This document shows positions 23,702 to 34,018 of a DNA stretch of 64,000 nt, piece by piece. Under the pieces are notes generated by a model. That model searched no databases and was not told the origin of the DNA. It saw only the letters and a program-made list of their open reading frames with translations. Location of the stretch: NCBI RefSeq assembly GCF_014656545.1, contig NZ_BNDS01000001.1, positions 189,190-253,189 on the forward strand, written 5' to 3'. The stretch is from Neobacillus kokaensis (lineage in GTDB: Bacteria; Bacillota; Bacilli; Bacillales; Cytobacillaceae). The stretch's first letter is position 1, and each line of letters begins with the position of its first letter. Both the position numbers and the translations under genes were made by a program.

Positions 23702-23914
23702 ATGGAACGTCAAACATTAAGTGCAAAGGAAGCAGCAAAATATATCGGTATCTCTTATTGGCTCATTTTGGATATTACAAAACGAAAAGAAATTCCTTGT
23801 ATTCGTGTGGGTAGTCGTGTTCTTTTTCGGAAGGATGCTTTAGACGACTGGATGGAAGAGAAGGAGCATGAGAGTGTTCAACAGCCGAAAATGAAATTAG
23901 TATCAACGCGTTAA
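23702..23914 (+). CDS. xis: Excisionase-like helix-turn-helix protein
   Basis: A 70-residue HTH_17 protein (LSAKEAAKYIGISYWLILDITKRKEIPCIRVGSRVLFRKDALDDWM), the form typical of excisionases and SinI-type AlpA regulators encoded just before integrases. It is 81 bases upstream of the integrase on the same strand. AAGGGAGG precedes the ATG. Confidence 0.85.
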   Translation: MERQTLSAKEAAKYIGISYWLILDITKRKEIPCIRVGSRVLFRKDALDDWMEEKEHESVQQPKMKLVSTR

Positions 23915-23995
23915 GAATTAAGTATTTCATAAGGTTCGAAAGTCCATCATGGAATTTCAAACCTTTTACAATAACGAATAAGGGAGTATTAATTA

Positions 23996-25180
23996 ATGGC
24001 AGGAAATTTACGCAAACGCGGAAAAGAATCTTGGGAATTATCATTTAGTCACGGGTATGATGCAAATGGCAAAAGAATTAGGCATTACAAGACTATTAAA
24101 GCAAAGAGTGAACGAGAGGCTCAAAAGGAATTAGCTAAATTTGTTACAGAAATTGAAAAGGGTAGTTATGTAGAACCATCAAGACTTACACTTGCGGAAT
24201 TTGCCGATAAATGGATTGAGATGCATGGCACGCAAAACCTTGCTCCCAAAACCTTAGATTTATATATGGGGCTACTAAATGACCGAATAATCCCAGCGTT
24301 AGGGCATTTCAAACTTGAACAAATAAAACCAATACATTTAGTTGAGTTTTACAAAAATCTCAAAGATACGGAAATACGCTTAGATGGAAAACAAGGTCCA
24401 TTATCAGATCAGTACATTGTTCATCATCATCGCCTTCTTAGAACTATACTGCAGTATGCAGTAAAATGGCAGTTTCTTAATTCGAACCCTGCTTCTCAAG
24501 TCGATTCACCCAAGGTAAGAAAAAAGCAGACCAATGTTTATGATGAAAAGCAGGTTCAAGCACTCTTGGAAGCAGTGGAGCATGAAGATATAAAATATAA
24601 GGTGTTAATAAATTTGGCTGTTTCGACTGGAATGCGCCAAGGAGAATTGCTTGGACTCGAATGGAAACGTATAGATTTTGAGAGTTTTACAATCCATGTT
24701 TGTCAATCAAGTCAGTATATAGCTGGTAAAGGGATTATTACTAAATCCCCTAAAAATGAAACATCGGTTAGAAGTATTACAGTTTCTGGATCAATAATAG
24801 CTTTATTAAGAGTGTATAAGGCAGAACAAAATAAGGACAGGTTAAGAGTCGGTGACAAATGGCAGGAATCGGACCGTTTATTTACAACTTGGGATGGTAA
24901 ACCTATGCACCCAACCACTGTAAGTAGTTGGTTTCCCGAATTTCTTCGCAAATATGGGCTGCCGAAAATCCGTTTTCATGCTCTTCGCCATACTGCTGCT
25001 ACATTACTAATTAATCAAAACGTACACATGAAAACGATTAGTAGCCGCCTTGGTCATTCAAATATTCAAACAACCATGGATATCTATGGACATTCTTTAA
25101 AAAGTGCTGATCAGGATGCAGCTGAAAAATTGGACTTTCTTTTTAAAAATGAAACAAAACGGCAGGGATCAAGGTCATGA
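23996..25180 (+). CDS. int: Tyrosine site-specific integrase
   Basis: A 394-residue tyrosine recombinase of the phage/ICE type. It has an N-terminal arm-binding AP2-like domain (about 1-58), a SAM-like core-binding domain (about 65-165), and a catalytic domain with Arg214, His328, Arg331, His354 and nucleophile Tyr364. It should recombine the tRNA-Arg core sites at 5355 and 26712 and bind the TTGGTGGCA arm repeats. GGGAG is 8 bases ahead of the ATG. The gene looks intact, so the island may still be mobile. Confidence 0.95.
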   Translation: MAGNLRKRGKESWELSFSHGYDANGKRIRHYKTIKAKSEREAQKELAKFVTEIEKGSYVEPSRLTLAEFADKWIEMHGTQNLAPKTLDLYMGLLNDRIIPALGHFKLEQIKPIHLVEFYKNLKDTEIRLDGKQGPLSDQYIVHHHRLLRTILQYAVKWQFLNSNPASQVDSPKVRKKQTNVYDEKQVQALLEAVEHEDIKYKVLINLAVSTGMRQGELLGLEWKRIDFESFTIHVCQSSQYIAGKGIITKSPKNETSVRSITVSGSIIALLRVYKAEQNKDRLRVGDKWQESDRLFTTWDGKPMHPTTVSSWFPEFLRKYGLPKIRFHALRHTAATLLINQNVHMKTISSRLGHSNIQTTMDIYGHSLKSADQDAAEKLDFLFKNETKRQGSRS

Positions 25181-25222
25181 CTCTTTTGGTTTGTAAGAGC
25201 AAACTATGAAGGGATGAATAAA

Positions 25223-25402
25223 ATGAAACAGTATCGTTTTGTTGATTTTATAGTTAAGGAAAAACAACTCACTGAAGCATTAGAAAAAGGTTTAGGGCGA
25301 CCTCTCGATCCACGCGAAATGGGATATATTAAGTGGTTTTCAGAATGTGATTACGAAACATCTGGCTTATTGCTAGATTGGTTTAAAGAATTATCTAAAT
25401 GA
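25223..25402 (+). CDS. Small conserved-looking protein after the integrase
   Basis: A 59-residue protein (62 from ATG 25214). ATG 25223 is better spaced from GAAGGG. It is soluble, with a central LDPREMGYIKWFSECDYET segment. Similar-sized ORFs follow integrases in Gram-positive islands, but I cannot name a family. Confidence 0.55.
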   Translation: MKQYRFVDFIVKEKQLTEALEKGLGRPLDPREMGYIKWFSECDYETSGLLLDWFKELSK

Positions 25403-25470
25403 ACAGTACAGTGATATTACTTACTTTTTACTTTTTAGAAATGCGTTGATTTGAATTTTAGTAAAAACGA

Positions 25471-25497
25471 AAAAACCCTTGCGGCTGCAAGGGTTTT
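25471..25497 (+). terminator. Terminator after the integrase operon
   Basis: AAAACCCTTGC-GGC-TGCAAGGGTTTT; almost the same hairpin as the one next to attR near 26686. Confidence 0.85.
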
Positions 25498-25507
25498 AAT
25501 ATGTGTT

Positions 25508-25521
25508 AGAGAGGATTCGAA
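25508..25521 (-). repeat. Decayed att/tRNA-Arg fragment
   Basis: AGAGAGGATTCGAA is identical to 14 bases of the 44-bp att core and, like the real cores, lies just right of a CCCTTGC-type hairpin. It suggests an older recombination junction. Confidence 0.5.
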
Positions 25522-25819
25522 AGTTTAATAACTAATGTTCTGTGTCTATTGACACAATTTTCATTCAATAAATGTCGATAAATGGTATAATTTAGTTCAA
25601 ATGATTCGTTTTATTTCTAATGGTTTAGGTCTAATGTAATAGCAAATCTTAATCGAGGATGAGAAAGGGGAATAAGGGAGATAAACCTTTTATTGGTGCT
25701 CAACAAGAAAAATAAAACAAGTTTTTTAGATTTATGCTGAATTGAGTTGTGAAGTAAACTAGTTGATAGACGAACTCTTGAAAAGATCATTGATCAAGAA
25801 ATTATTGGGAGAGATAAAC

Positions 25820-26410
25820 ATGGGTCAAAAAATCTTTAACTTCTTTGTCTTTGTATGTGTTATTACGGGTGTCATAATATATTCCATTCATGAAGATGAG
25901 GTTAAAGCTAAACAACAATTGACTAATAAACAAGCAATAGAAATGACAAAAGAAATTGTTAAAACTCAAGGTCCATTGATATTAAAAGATTTAGGTGTTA
26001 AAGACGACGGGATTTTAAGTAGAATTACAATAAATAAAGGTGTTAGAGATGATGATTATATAGGATGGTATAGTGGTAGATCTTATACAACTTGGAGTGA
26101 TAGCAATAAAATAGTATATGATGAAGGTACTAATACTATTGACTTATATCCGTATGGATATCTTACCGAGCGTGATGAGAACGGAGATCCAGTTTTCCTT
26201 TCGAAAGATCAGTATCCTTCTAAAGATGAATTTAAAAAAGAGATGATTGAAACTCTTGCACACGAATTGCGACACTATTGGCAAGATCGAACTGGTGAAA
26301 TGATTAAACACCCATATAAAGATAGTACCCCACATGATGAACGATGGATTGAAAAAGATGCAAACAGGTATATGGAAAAATATTATCAGTCAATTCAAGT
26401 AAATAAGTAA
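25820..26410 (+). CDS. Membrane-anchored putative zinc metalloprotease (HExxH)
   Basis: A 196-residue protein with an N-terminal signal anchor (about 5-22) and an extracellular domain. HELRH with LA before it forms an HExxH zinc motif (about residue 154), and EKDANRY some 28 residues later could give the third ligand Glu. The family is not recognised. GGGAGAG precedes ATG 25820; the longer frame from TTG 25763 lacks a site. It lies between the decayed att copy and attR, so it may belong to an older insertion. Confidence 0.65.
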   Translation: MGQKIFNFFVFVCVITGVIIYSIHEDEVKAKQQLTNKQAIEMTKEIVKTQGPLILKDLGVKDDGILSRITINKGVRDDDYIGWYSGRSYTTWSDSNKIVYDEGTNTIDLYPYGYLTERDENGDPVFLSKDQYPSKDEFKKEMIETLAHELRHYWQDRTGEMIKHPYKDSTPHDERWIEKDANRYMEKYYQSIQVNK

Positions 26411-26450
26411 GTATTGAGCTCTTTGCAGGTTGTCGAGAAAGGGGGATGGT

Positions 26451-26555
26451 ATGCCGATTAAATTGAAAGATTATTGCATTAAATATGTGATTCATAAGGA
26501 CTCTAAAAGGGAGCAGAAAAAGGCTGAGCGTAAAGATAATCACTCGGGTTATTAA
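26451..26555 (+). CDS. 34-residue basic small ORF
   Basis: ATG 26451 to TAA 26555 with GGGGGAT directly upstream. The peptide is Lys/Arg rich (DSKREQKKAERKD) and unrecognised. It is plausible as a small island protein but may be spurious. Confidence 0.35.
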   Translation: MPIKLKDYCIKYVIHKDSKREQKKAERKDNHSGY

Positions 26556-26617
26556 CAATATCCTGTTTTAGATTACCATCTTAGTTATTTTAGGCTTTTA
26601 TGGGTAGCTATTGGTAG

Positions 26618-26640
26618 TGTTTGGTGGCACATTGGTGGCA
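26618..26640 (+). repeat. Right arm-type integrase-binding repeat
   Basis: Near-identical to 5501-5523 (one base differs); two TTGGTGGCA units. It lies 72 bases inside the right core. Confidence 0.75.
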
Positions 26641-26685
26641 AAAATCCTGTTTAAAAGTTATGACTATAACAGGATATAACAGAAA

Positions 26686-26711
26686 AACCCTTGCTATAGC
26701 AAGGGTTTTTG
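26686..26711. terminator. Hairpin at attR
   Basis: AAAAACCCTTGC and GCAAGGGTTTTT arms around TATA, directly beside the tRNA 3' end. Confidence 0.8.
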
Positions 26712-26755
26712 TACGTCCCAGAGAGGATTCGAACCTCCGACCTACAGTTTAGGAA
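26712..26755 (-). repeat. attR core within tRNA-Arg
   Basis: Exact 44-base partner of attL; the island restores the tRNA 3' end. Confidence 0.93.
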
Positions 26756-26787
26756 ACTGTTGCTCTATCCTGCTGAGCTACTAGGAC
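26714..26787 (-). tRNA. tRNA-Arg(CCT)
   Basis: 74 nt on the minus strand. The acceptor stem GTCCTAG pairs with CTGGGAC, the anticodon stem is ACAGT/ACTGT with loop TTCCTAA (anticodon CCT, reading AGG), and the T loop is TTCGAAT. No CCA is encoded. It is the island's target gene and remains complete. Confidence 0.95.
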
Positions 26788-26916
26788 AAGTAATAACGAA
26801 TTATAGGTTTTTTTGTACACTTAAATCTAAAAATCCCATCCTGATCTCAGAAAGCATATTCAAGAAGCGGTTCGGTCAGTACGCTTGATGATAATTCTTA
26901 GAAGCTGATTCATTCG

Positions 26917-26935
26917 TGCTGAGCTAAAAGGACAA
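26917..26935 (-). repeat. tRNA 5'-end-like remnant
   Basis: TGCTGAGCTAAAAGGACAA matches the 5' end of the tRNA-Arg just to the left (17 of 19 bases). It is probably the relic of a second tRNA or of an earlier insertion. Confidence 0.4.
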
Positions 26936-26991
26936 TTTAAGGAACGATATTTATTATAATAAGTTAATCGAAAAAGGTCAAATAAAAATGC

Positions 26992-27729
26992 TTAATTTGC
27001 GAAATATTTTGGTGCTTTTTCTTGAAGTTCTGTTTTTTCACGAAAGGCGAGCCAGACAATCAAACTCAGCACAATTAGCAGTCCTTCCATTGAAATGATA
27101 TAAAGCGGATATGGTCCTAAAAAGTCCAGCAGGCTTGAGCTGTTTGGTTTTTGACTTAGAAACATATAATTACCTGCGACTAGTTTATTGATGAACATTA
27201 CCACCGGCATTAGTACATTTAAAAACACCAATAATTTGACAACAGACCAAATAGTTGGCCGGTAACCTTTAACCCAAGTAAAATATAATGGCACCCAAAT
27301 CATCATTAAGTGGGTGCAGAAGAAGTGGAAAAAGCGAAAGTGCGGGAAGTCATAGGATAATAATGGCGTAACTAAAGCCTGTGACGCCCCTAATAAACCG
27401 GTGAATAAAAGAATTTCATAGAATAGCTTTTTCTTTGTGATTAACAGTAAAATAGTTAAGAAAAAGCTGATGTTGCATAATTCTAACGGAATGGAGTGAC
27501 TGCTATTCCAGGTGCTAGTACTAATCATCCAGAGATGATAAGTTATTTCCAACATGATAAGCGATGCTGATAAGCCAATTTCAGCAGCTTGTAAATTTAT
27601 AGCTCCAAGTTTTTTCTTCAAAAGAAAAATTCCAATAGAAACAATTAATAAAAGCGCTAAAATAGCAAAATGGCTGTCTGAAAACATTTCAAACTGATAA
27701 TTTTTATTGCTTCCGCCAAACCACTCCAT
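26992..27729 (-). CDS. ywaF: TIGR02206 family integral membrane protein (YwaF)
   Basis: A 245-residue protein with about seven transmembrane segments, ending in a charged tail. It matches the YwaF layout (SHSIPLELCNISFFLTI, HFFCTHLMMIWVPLYF). The function of the family is unknown. GGCGGTGG precedes the ATG. It is a single gene between the tRNA and mutS. Confidence 0.82.
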   Translation of the reverse strand: MEWFGGSNKNYQFEMFSDSHFAILALLLIVSIGIFLLKKKLGAINLQAAEIGLSASLIMLEITYHLWMISTSTWNSSHSIPLELCNISFFLTILLLITKKKLFYEILLFTGLLGASQALVTPLLSYDFPHFRFFHFFCTHLMMIWVPLYFTWVKGYRPTIWSVVKLLVFLNVLMPVVMFINKLVAGNYMFLSQKPNSSSLLDFLGPYPLYIISMEGLLIVLSLIVWLAFREKTELQEKAPKYFAN

Positions 27730-27924
27730 ACATCCACCGCCCTTATAAATATCATAACATGTGACAATAACTTAAATAAATTTGAATATTACGACACCGT
27801 TGGACATCTCTTAGTCCATAGGGCTTATTCTTAATAGAAGATTTTTCATTCTGATAAAGTCAGTATGGTTTATGTTATAATAATATGTCGAAGATACTCG
27901 AAGAATTAAAAGCAGTGGGGGTTC

Positions 27925-30555
27925 ATGATGGCAGCTTACACGCCAATGATGCAACAATATTTAACAGTTAAGGCAGATTATCAGGATGCCTTTTTATTTT
28001 TTCGCCTTGGAGATTTTTACGAAATGTTTTTTGACGATGCCATCAAAGCATCGCAGGAATTAGAAATTACGTTAACAAGCCGTGGAGGTGGCCTCGAGGA
28101 AAAGATTCCGATGTGCGGCGTTCCTTATCATTCCGCAGCTAATTATATTGAACAGCTGATTTCAAAAGGGTACAAAGTTGCGATATGCGAGCAAATGGAA
28201 GACCCGAAACAAACTAAAGGTATGGTGAAGCGTGAAGTTGTCCAACTGATCACACCGGGAACACTGATGGAGGGGAAAGGGCTCACTGATAAAGAAAACA
28301 ATTATATTGCCTCAATTACAGCATTTGAGGATCAAACATTTGCTGTAGCTTATAATGATATTTCAACAGGCGAGAGTAAAGTTACGTTACTTTCAAGCAA
28401 TTTTGATGATGTGTTGAATGAATTGGCCGTTTTAGGTGCGAAGGAAGTCGTTGTTGCCAGCAGCTTTGACGGTGAGCTCCAAAAGAAAATGCGTGAGCGT
28501 GATGTGCTGGCGATTTCCTTTGAAGATAATAGTTCAATAGAAATGCAATTTGCCCATCTATTAGAAGAACTGAATCAGGAAAAATTAAAACAAGCTGCGG
28601 CAAGGCTGTTTAACTACTTGTATCGATCCCAAAAAAGAAGTCTTGACCACTTGCAGCCAGTGACCACTTATCAGATTCATCAATTTATGAAGATTGATTA
28701 CTATTCCAAAAGGAACCTTGAATTAACCGAAACCATCCGTTCTAAAGGGAAAAAGGGTTCTTTATTATGGCTTTTAGATGAAACGATTACCGCAATGGGC
28801 GGCAGAATGCTAAAGCATTGGATTGACCGCCCATTAATTGACCAGAACGAAATTGAACATCGACACAATCTTGTGGATGTGTTCATGAACCATTTTTTTG
28901 AACGTCAGGAACTACGGGAAAAATTGAAGGAAGTATATGATTTAGAGCGTTTAGCCGGCCGGGTTGCTTTTGGAAATGTGAATGCTCGTGATTTAGTTCA
29001 GTTAAAGCGTTCGTTGATGCAGGTGCCTTTCTTAAAACAAATCCTCTTAAGCATGCAGAATGAAGAAATGAATGGAATTGCTGAACATCTTGATCCATGT
29101 GAAGAGGTTACCGACTTATTGGAGCAGGCAATTGTTGAAAATCCTCCACTTTCATTAAAAGAGGGGAACATCATTTGTGATGGCTACAATGAACAGCTTG
29201 ATCAATATCGCGATGCCAGCCGAAACGGAAAGACGTGGATTGCCCAGCTGGAGCGAGAGGAACGTGAAAAGACCGGGATTAAATCGCTGAAGATTGGATA
29301 CAACAGAGTATTTGGCTATTATATTGAAGTGACAAGAGCTAATCTTCATTTATTAGAAGAAGGCCGATATGAGCGGAAGCAGACATTAACGAATGCGGAG
29401 CGTTTTATTACTCCCGAATTAAAAGAAAAAGAAGCGTTAATTTTACAAGCCGAAGAAAAAATCGGCGAACTGGAATATGACTTGTTTGCGGAAATTCGTG
29501 AAATCGTTAAGGAATATATTCCCCGTCTGCAGGCTTTGGCCAAGACAGTCAGCGAGCTTGATGTCTTGCAATGCTTTGCCCAGGTTAGTGAAAACCGCCG
29601 TTATGTGAAGCCGCAATTTTCTAATGAGCGCCGTGTGATGATTAAGGATGGTCGTCATCCGGTAGTTGAAAAGGTATTAAACTCACAGGAATATGTACCG
29701 AATGACTGTATTATGGATCCTGACCGTGAAATTCTGTTGATCACTGGTCCAAATATGTCCGGTAAAAGTACGTTTATGCGTCAGATTGCATTGACATCGG
29801 TTTTAGCCCAAATTGGCTGTTATGTTCCGGCCACAGAAGCAGTGCTGCCGATTTTTGATCAAGTATTTACCCGGATTGGTGCTGCGGATGACTTAATTTC
29901 CGGGCAAAGCACGTTCATGGTCGAAATGCTGGAAGCGAAAAATGCAATTGCCAACGCCACCCAGAACAGTTTAATTTTATTTGATGAAATTGGGCGCGGG
30001 ACTTCAACCTATGACGGAATGGCATTAGCGCAGGCGATTATTGAATATATTCATAACCGAATTGGCGCAAAAACCTTATTTTCCACGCACTATCATGAGC
30101 TGACAGTGTTAGAGGAAGAATTAAGTAAATTAAAGAACATTCATGTTAGCGCGATTGAACATAACGGCAAGGTTGTGTTTCTTCATAAAATCAAAGAAGG
30201 ACCGGCTGATAAGAGCTATGGGATTCATGTGGCACAGTTAGCAGAACTGCCTAAAGAATTAATCGACCGTGCAAACGAAATATTAACTGCCTTAGAGCAG
30301 CCGGGAGTCGGGGTTGAAATAATCCCTGCAGTGAAGGAAGACAAAACCGCAACAGCAGCCGAAGAACAAAAGTCTACAGAACAGCCTGCTGCCCAGCTGT
30401 CATTCTTTGATGAGCCGAAGGAAGTTAAGAAAGCGGAATTATCTTCTAAAGAGAAAAAAGTGTTAGAAAAAATTCGCGAGTTAGATTTATTAGATATTAC
30501 ACCTCTTCAGGCGATTAATATGCTCTATGAGCTGCAAAAAAAGGTAAAAGGCTAA
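27925..30555 (+). CDS. mutS: DNA mismatch repair protein MutS
   Basis: An 876-residue MutS. The mismatch-binding Phe-X-Glu is in [10 protein letters not shown] near residue 36, the ABC ATPase has Walker [10 protein letters not shown] and Walker [17 protein letters not shown], and a helix-turn-helix dimer end follows. It recognises mismatches and recruits MutL, encoded 21 bases downstream. The start is ATG 27925 or 27928, with GGGGG ahead. The C-terminal region before the last helix is Glu/Lys rich with a beta-clamp-like QLSFFDE. Confidence 0.97.
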   Translation: MMAAYTPMMQQYLTVKADYQDAFLFFRLGDFYEMFFDDAIKASQELEITLTSRGGGLEEKIPMCGVPYHSAANYIEQLISKGYKVAICEQMEDPKQTKGMVKREVVQLITPGTLMEGKGLTDKENNYIASITAFEDQTFAVAYNDISTGESKVTLLSSNFDDVLNELAVLGAKEVVVASSFDGELQKKMRERDVLAISFEDNSSIEMQFAHLLEELNQEKLKQAAARLFNYLYRSQKRSLDHLQPVTTYQIHQFMKIDYYSKRNLELTETIRSKGKKGSLLWLLDETITAMGGRMLKHWIDRPLIDQNEIEHRHNLVDVFMNHFFERQELREKLKEVYDLERLAGRVAFGNVNARDLVQLKRSLMQVPFLKQILLSMQNEEMNGIAEHLDPCEEVTDLLEQAIVENPPLSLKEGNIICDGYNEQLDQYRDASRNGKTWIAQLEREEREKTGIKSLKIGYNRVFGYYIEVTRANLHLLEEGRYERKQTLTNAERFITPELKEKEALILQAEEKIGELEYDLFAEIREIVKEYIPRLQALAKTVSELDVLQCFAQVSENRRYVKPQFSNERRVMIKDGRHPVVEKVLNSQEYVPNDCIMDPDREILLITGPNMSGKSTFMRQIALTSVLAQIGCYVPATEAVLPIFDQVFTRIGAADDLISGQSTFMVEMLEAKNAIANATQNSLILFDEIGRGTSTYDGMALAQAIIEYIHNRIGAKTLFSTHYHELTVLEEELSKLKNIHVSAIEHNGKVVFLHKIKEGPADKSYGIHVAQLAELPKELIDRANEILTALEQPGVGVEIIPAVKEDKTATAAEEQKSTEQPAAQLSFFDEPKEVKKAELSSKEKKVLEKIRELDLLDITPLQAINMLYELQKKVKG

Positions 30556-30576
30556 AGATAACAAGGAGGCGGAAAA

Positions 30577-32514
30577 ATGGGGAAGATCATTCAATTAGAC
30601 GATGCCCTATCGAATAAAATAGCGGCGGGAGAAGTAGTCGAACGCCCCGCCTCAGTTGTGAAAGAACTAGTGGAAAACGCGGTCGATGCTGGGAGCACCG
30701 TAATTGAAATTGAAGTAGAGGAAGCGGGATTGGCCAAAATCCGTATCACCGATAACGGGAACGGGATTGAAGAGGATGACGTGCTTCTGGCATTTCACCG
30801 GCATGCCACAAGTAAAATAAAAGATGAAAATGATTTATTTCGAATTCGCACACTCGGCTTCCGCGGTGAGGCTTTGCCAAGTATTGCTTCTGTTTCTAGG
30901 CTTGAAATGAAGACATCCACTGGGGATGGGCCTGGCAGTTTAGTAGTTGTGGAAGGCGGTAAGGTGATAACGTTTGAGAAGGCTTCAAGCAGACGGGGGA
31001 CGGATATAACTGTAACGGATTTGTTTTTTAACACACCTGCTCGCTTGAAATACATGAAGACGATTCATACAGAACTAGGAAATATAACGGACGTCGTGAA
31101 TCGTCTCGCTCTGGCGCATCCGGAGGTGGCTTTTCGGTTAATCCATAATGAACGTCAGCTGCTGCAAACCAACGGAAGCGGAGATGTCCGCCAAGTACTT
31201 GCGGCCATTTACGGTATGAGTATTGCCAAGCAGCTTGTCCCCGTTTCAGCAGAATCATTGGATTACAAAATCACTGGATATGCTTCGATGCCGGAAGTAA
31301 CGCGAGCATCTCGAAACTATATTTCAACGATGATTAATGGCAGGTTTATAAAAAATTATGCGCTTGTTCGGGCGATTCAAGAAGGCTATCATACATTATT
31401 GCCAATTGGCCGTTATCCGCTTGTCTTATTAAATATTGAAATGGATCCTTTACTTGTCGATGTCAACGTCCATCCATCTAAAATGGAAGTACGGATTAGT
31501 AAAGAAGCAGAACTTAATGAGCTGGTTACAAATATGATTAAGAACGAGTTTAAGTCAAAAGTTTTGATTCCCACATCGTATTCTTCAGTGAAAAAAGAAA
31601 GTGTGAAATCTGAACAGACGGCACTGGATCTTAATGAAGGGACGTTTTTGTCAAAGGCTGTGGTACCGAGAGGCAATGCTGGTATTTTACATGAAGTGCA
31701 GCCAAATTTAGAGCCTGCTGTTTATGAAACATTTCAGAAACCAGTATACAAGGCTCCTGCTTTAACATTTTCCGATACAAAGCAGAATGTCCATGAAGAG
31801 CAAGAATATGTGACAAATAAAGTCCAATCCATCGTAGAGGATGAGGATTCTTTTCAGGTCGACATTATGAATGATGATCCTGAGGAACACATTGAACCGA
31901 GTACTGACTTGGCAGCAACGGAAAACGAGAGCCGGGTCCCGCGGATGTATCCGATTGGGCAGATGCATGGAACCTATATCTTTGCTCAAAACGAAAATGG
32001 CCTATATATCATTGATCAGCATGCAGCCCAAGAACGGTTAAAGTATGAGTACTTTCGGGACAAGGTTGGGCAAGTGACGTCAGAACTGCAGGAAATGCTT
32101 GTGCCATTAACCTTTGAATATTCGACGGATGAATATGTGAAAATTATGGAGCATCAGGAAGAACTCGAGAAGGTTGGAGTGTTTCTTGAGGAGTTTGGCT
32201 TAAACAGCTTTATTATCAGATCCCATCCGCAATGGTTCCCAAAAGGCGAAGAGAAGCAAATCATTGAAGATATGATTGAGCAGCTGCTGGCAATGAAAAA
32301 GGTGGATATTAAAAAACTCCGTGAAGAAGCAGCGATTATGATGAGCTGTAAAGCATCGATTAAAGCGAACCGCCATCTTCGGAATGATGAAATCCAAGCC
32401 TTGTTAGATGACCTAAGAAAAGCATCCGATCCGTTTACATGTCCGCATGGCAGACCGATAATTGTCCATTATTCCATTTATGAAATGGAAAAGATGTTTA
32501 AACGGGTTATGTAG
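30577..32514 (+). CDS. mutL: DNA mismatch repair protein MutL
   Basis: A 645-residue MutL. The GHKL ATPase has ENAVDAG, DNGNGI and [10 protein letters not shown] motifs. The C-terminal endonuclease has the metal motif [12 protein letters not shown] and SCKASIKAN, as in nicking MutL of Gram-positives. ACAAGGAGG precedes the ATG; it is in an operon with mutS. The linker (about 350-450) is variable and acidic. Confidence 0.97.
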   Translation: MGKIIQLDDALSNKIAAGEVVERPASVVKELVENAVDAGSTVIEIEVEEAGLAKIRITDNGNGIEEDDVLLAFHRHATSKIKDENDLFRIRTLGFRGEALPSIASVSRLEMKTSTGDGPGSLVVVEGGKVITFEKASSRRGTDITVTDLFFNTPARLKYMKTIHTELGNITDVVNRLALAHPEVAFRLIHNERQLLQTNGSGDVRQVLAAIYGMSIAKQLVPVSAESLDYKITGYASMPEVTRASRNYISTMINGRFIKNYALVRAIQEGYHTLLPIGRYPLVLLNIEMDPLLVDVNVHPSKMEVRISKEAELNELVTNMIKNEFKSKVLIPTSYSSVKKESVKSEQTALDLNEGTFLSKAVVPRGNAGILHEVQPNLEPAVYETFQKPVYKAPALTFSDTKQNVHEEQEYVTNKVQSIVEDEDSFQVDIMNDDPEEHIEPSTDLAATENESRVPRMYPIGQMHGTYIFAQNENGLYIIDQHAAQERLKYEYFRDKVGQVTSELQEMLVPLTFEYSTDEYVKIMEHQEELEKVGVFLEEFGLNSFIIRSHPQWFPKGEEKQIIEDMIEQLLAMKKVDIKKLREEAAIMMSCKASIKANRHLRNDEIQALLDDLRKASDPFTCPHGRPIIVHYSIYEMEKMFKRVM

Positions 32515-32523
32515 CATATAAAC

Positions 32524-32566
32524 AAGTCCGATTCCATTTTTGTGTGAATCGGACTTGTTTTTTTTC
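32524..32566 (+). terminator. mutSL terminator
   Basis: AAGTCCGATTC and GAATCGGACTT arms with a T-run. Confidence 0.9.
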
Positions 32567-32662
32567 AGGGTAATGGGGATTTTAGGGATAAAAATTTATA
32601 AGACCGATGAAAAACAAAACCCTGTCATCTTAAAAAAATAATTTTATTCCGTAAAAAAACAA

Positions 32663-33670
32663 TTATCGTGCAACAGTTACAAGCTTACCAACATATTTAA
32701 GTGCTTTTCCTGTGCCGAGTACAACAGATTCTAGCGGACTTTCAGCTAGCTGGACAGGGACGAAAATTTCTTTGCTTAACCATTCTTTCATCCCATTCAT
32801 TAATGCTCCGCCGCCAGTTAAGATAACGCCGCGATCGACAATATCACCGCTTAACTCGGCAGGACAATCTTCAAGTGTAGCTCGGATTGCCTCTAAAATA
32901 TGCAGAAAGTCTTCTTTCATCGCATTGCGAATTTCATAGGATGATAGTTTCACAGTTTTCGGCAGTCCAGTAACAAGGTCACGACCGCGGACATCCATAA
33001 AAGCTTCTTCGTGATCAATAAGCGCATAACCAATTTCCATTTTCACATTTTCAGCTGTTCTTTCCCCTATAAGTACATTGTACTCTTTACGGACGTATTG
33101 AATAATATCATCATCAAGGCGATCACCGCCAATCTTAATCGAATGATAAGAAACAACACCACCAAAAGAGATAATCGCCACTTCTGTATTCCCGCCTCCA
33201 ATATCAACTACCACATTAGCAACAGGCTCATCTACAGGTAATCCTGCACCAATTGCTGCCGCAACTGGCTCTTCAATCAAGATGATTTTTTTGGCTCCGG
33301 CATTTCTAACTGCGTCCTGAATCGCTCTTCTTTCAACGCTTGTTGAACCGGATGGAATACAAACCACCACATTAGGCTTCCTAAGGGCTAAGCCCATTTT
33401 TTTGGATGCCTTCTTCATAATTTGCTTAAGCATTTCGGTTGTCACATCAAAGTCTGCGATCACGCCATCCTTTAATGGGCGGATAGCCATAATTTTTTCC
33501 GGTGTTTTACCGATCATTTCTTTTGCCTCTGCACCAACGGCTACCACATTTTTTGTCACTGTATCAATTGTTACAACGGAGGGCTCATTAAGGACAACCC
33601 CCTTATTTTTGCTATACACTAAAATATTTGCTGTTCCTAAATCAATTCCAATATCAAATGTTTGTAACAT
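32663..33670 (-). CDS. mreBH: Rod-shape actin homologue MreBH
   Basis: A 335-residue actin-like ATPase: [14 protein letters not shown] phosphate-1 loop, [13 protein letters not shown] phosphate-2 loop and [11 protein letters not shown] adenosine loop. Sequence and length fit MreBH of B. subtilis rather than MreB or Mbl, and it stands alone rather than with mreCD. It organises lateral wall synthesis and autolysin delivery. ATG 33670 has AAAGGTGA 6 bases ahead; the GTG at 33679 would overlap that site. Confidence 0.92.
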   Translation of the reverse strand: MLQTFDIGIDLGTANILVYSKNKGVVLNEPSVVTIDTVTKNVVAVGAEAKEMIGKTPEKIMAIRPLKDGVIADFDVTTEMLKQIMKKASKKMGLALRKPNVVVCIPSGSTSVERRAIQDAVRNAGAKKIILIEEPVAAAIGAGLPVDEPVANVVVDIGGGNTEVAIISFGGVVSYHSIKIGGDRLDDDIIQYVRKEYNVLIGERTAENVKMEIGYALIDHEEAFMDVRGRDLVTGLPKTVKLSSYEIRNAMKEDFLHILEAIRATLEDCPAELSGDIVDRGVILTGGGALMNGMKEWLSKEIFVPVQLAESPLESVVLGTGKALKYVGKLVTVAR

Positions 33671-34018
33671 GATTTTCACCTTTTTTCATATATTTTTGCA
33701 GGAAACAGAAGAACCGACCCCGTGTTTCCTAAGCTGATCTGACAAATTTCGTGTTATTTTTACAAAATAACATACGAACAAGCTTATCATGATTCTGTGG
33801 GTAGAAAGCTGTTTGTAATTTAACCGTTAAAGTTTTGTAACTTAGCACGCAAAAGATATCTATTTTGTAATAGATGAAAAAATAAATTAATATATCCTTC
33901 GCGCATAGAATTTATTTTTTTGTATATACTTGTTAGATGTTCAACTGCTTTTTAAAAATTGTGATACCATAGGTGTGGAAGGCTCGTTCTTTCCGCTGAA
34001 ATTGAAAATAGAGGCAGT
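33671..34018. other. Divergent mreBH-miaA intergenic region
   Basis: 348 AT-rich bases with promoters for both directions presumed. No gene or conserved structure is recognised. Confidence 0.5.

Larger units (their letters stand above)
25403..25819. other. Gap with terminator and decayed att copy
   Basis: Holds the integrase-side terminator and the att-like remnant, then AT-rich sequence with a TATAAT at 25586-25591 that may be a promoter for the membrane protease gene. No other gene is seen. Confidence 0.55.
5355..26755. mobile_element. Defence-carrying genomic island in tRNA-Arg(CCT)
   Basis: An identical 44-bp segment at 5355-5398 and 26712-26755 is the 3' part of the tRNA-Arg gene that is complete only at the right end, the classic outcome of integrase-mediated insertion into a tRNA 3' end. 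Just inside both ends lies a near-identical 23-bp repeat (5501-5523 and 26618-26640). Inside are a tyrosine integrase, a small excisionase-like protein, a primase-helicase, Hachiman, type I R-M, a probable Kiwa pair and unknown genes. Base composition is clearly more AT-rich than the flanks. No virion, terminase or conjugation genes are seen, so it is satellite-like or mobilised by helpers. Confidence 0.92.
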
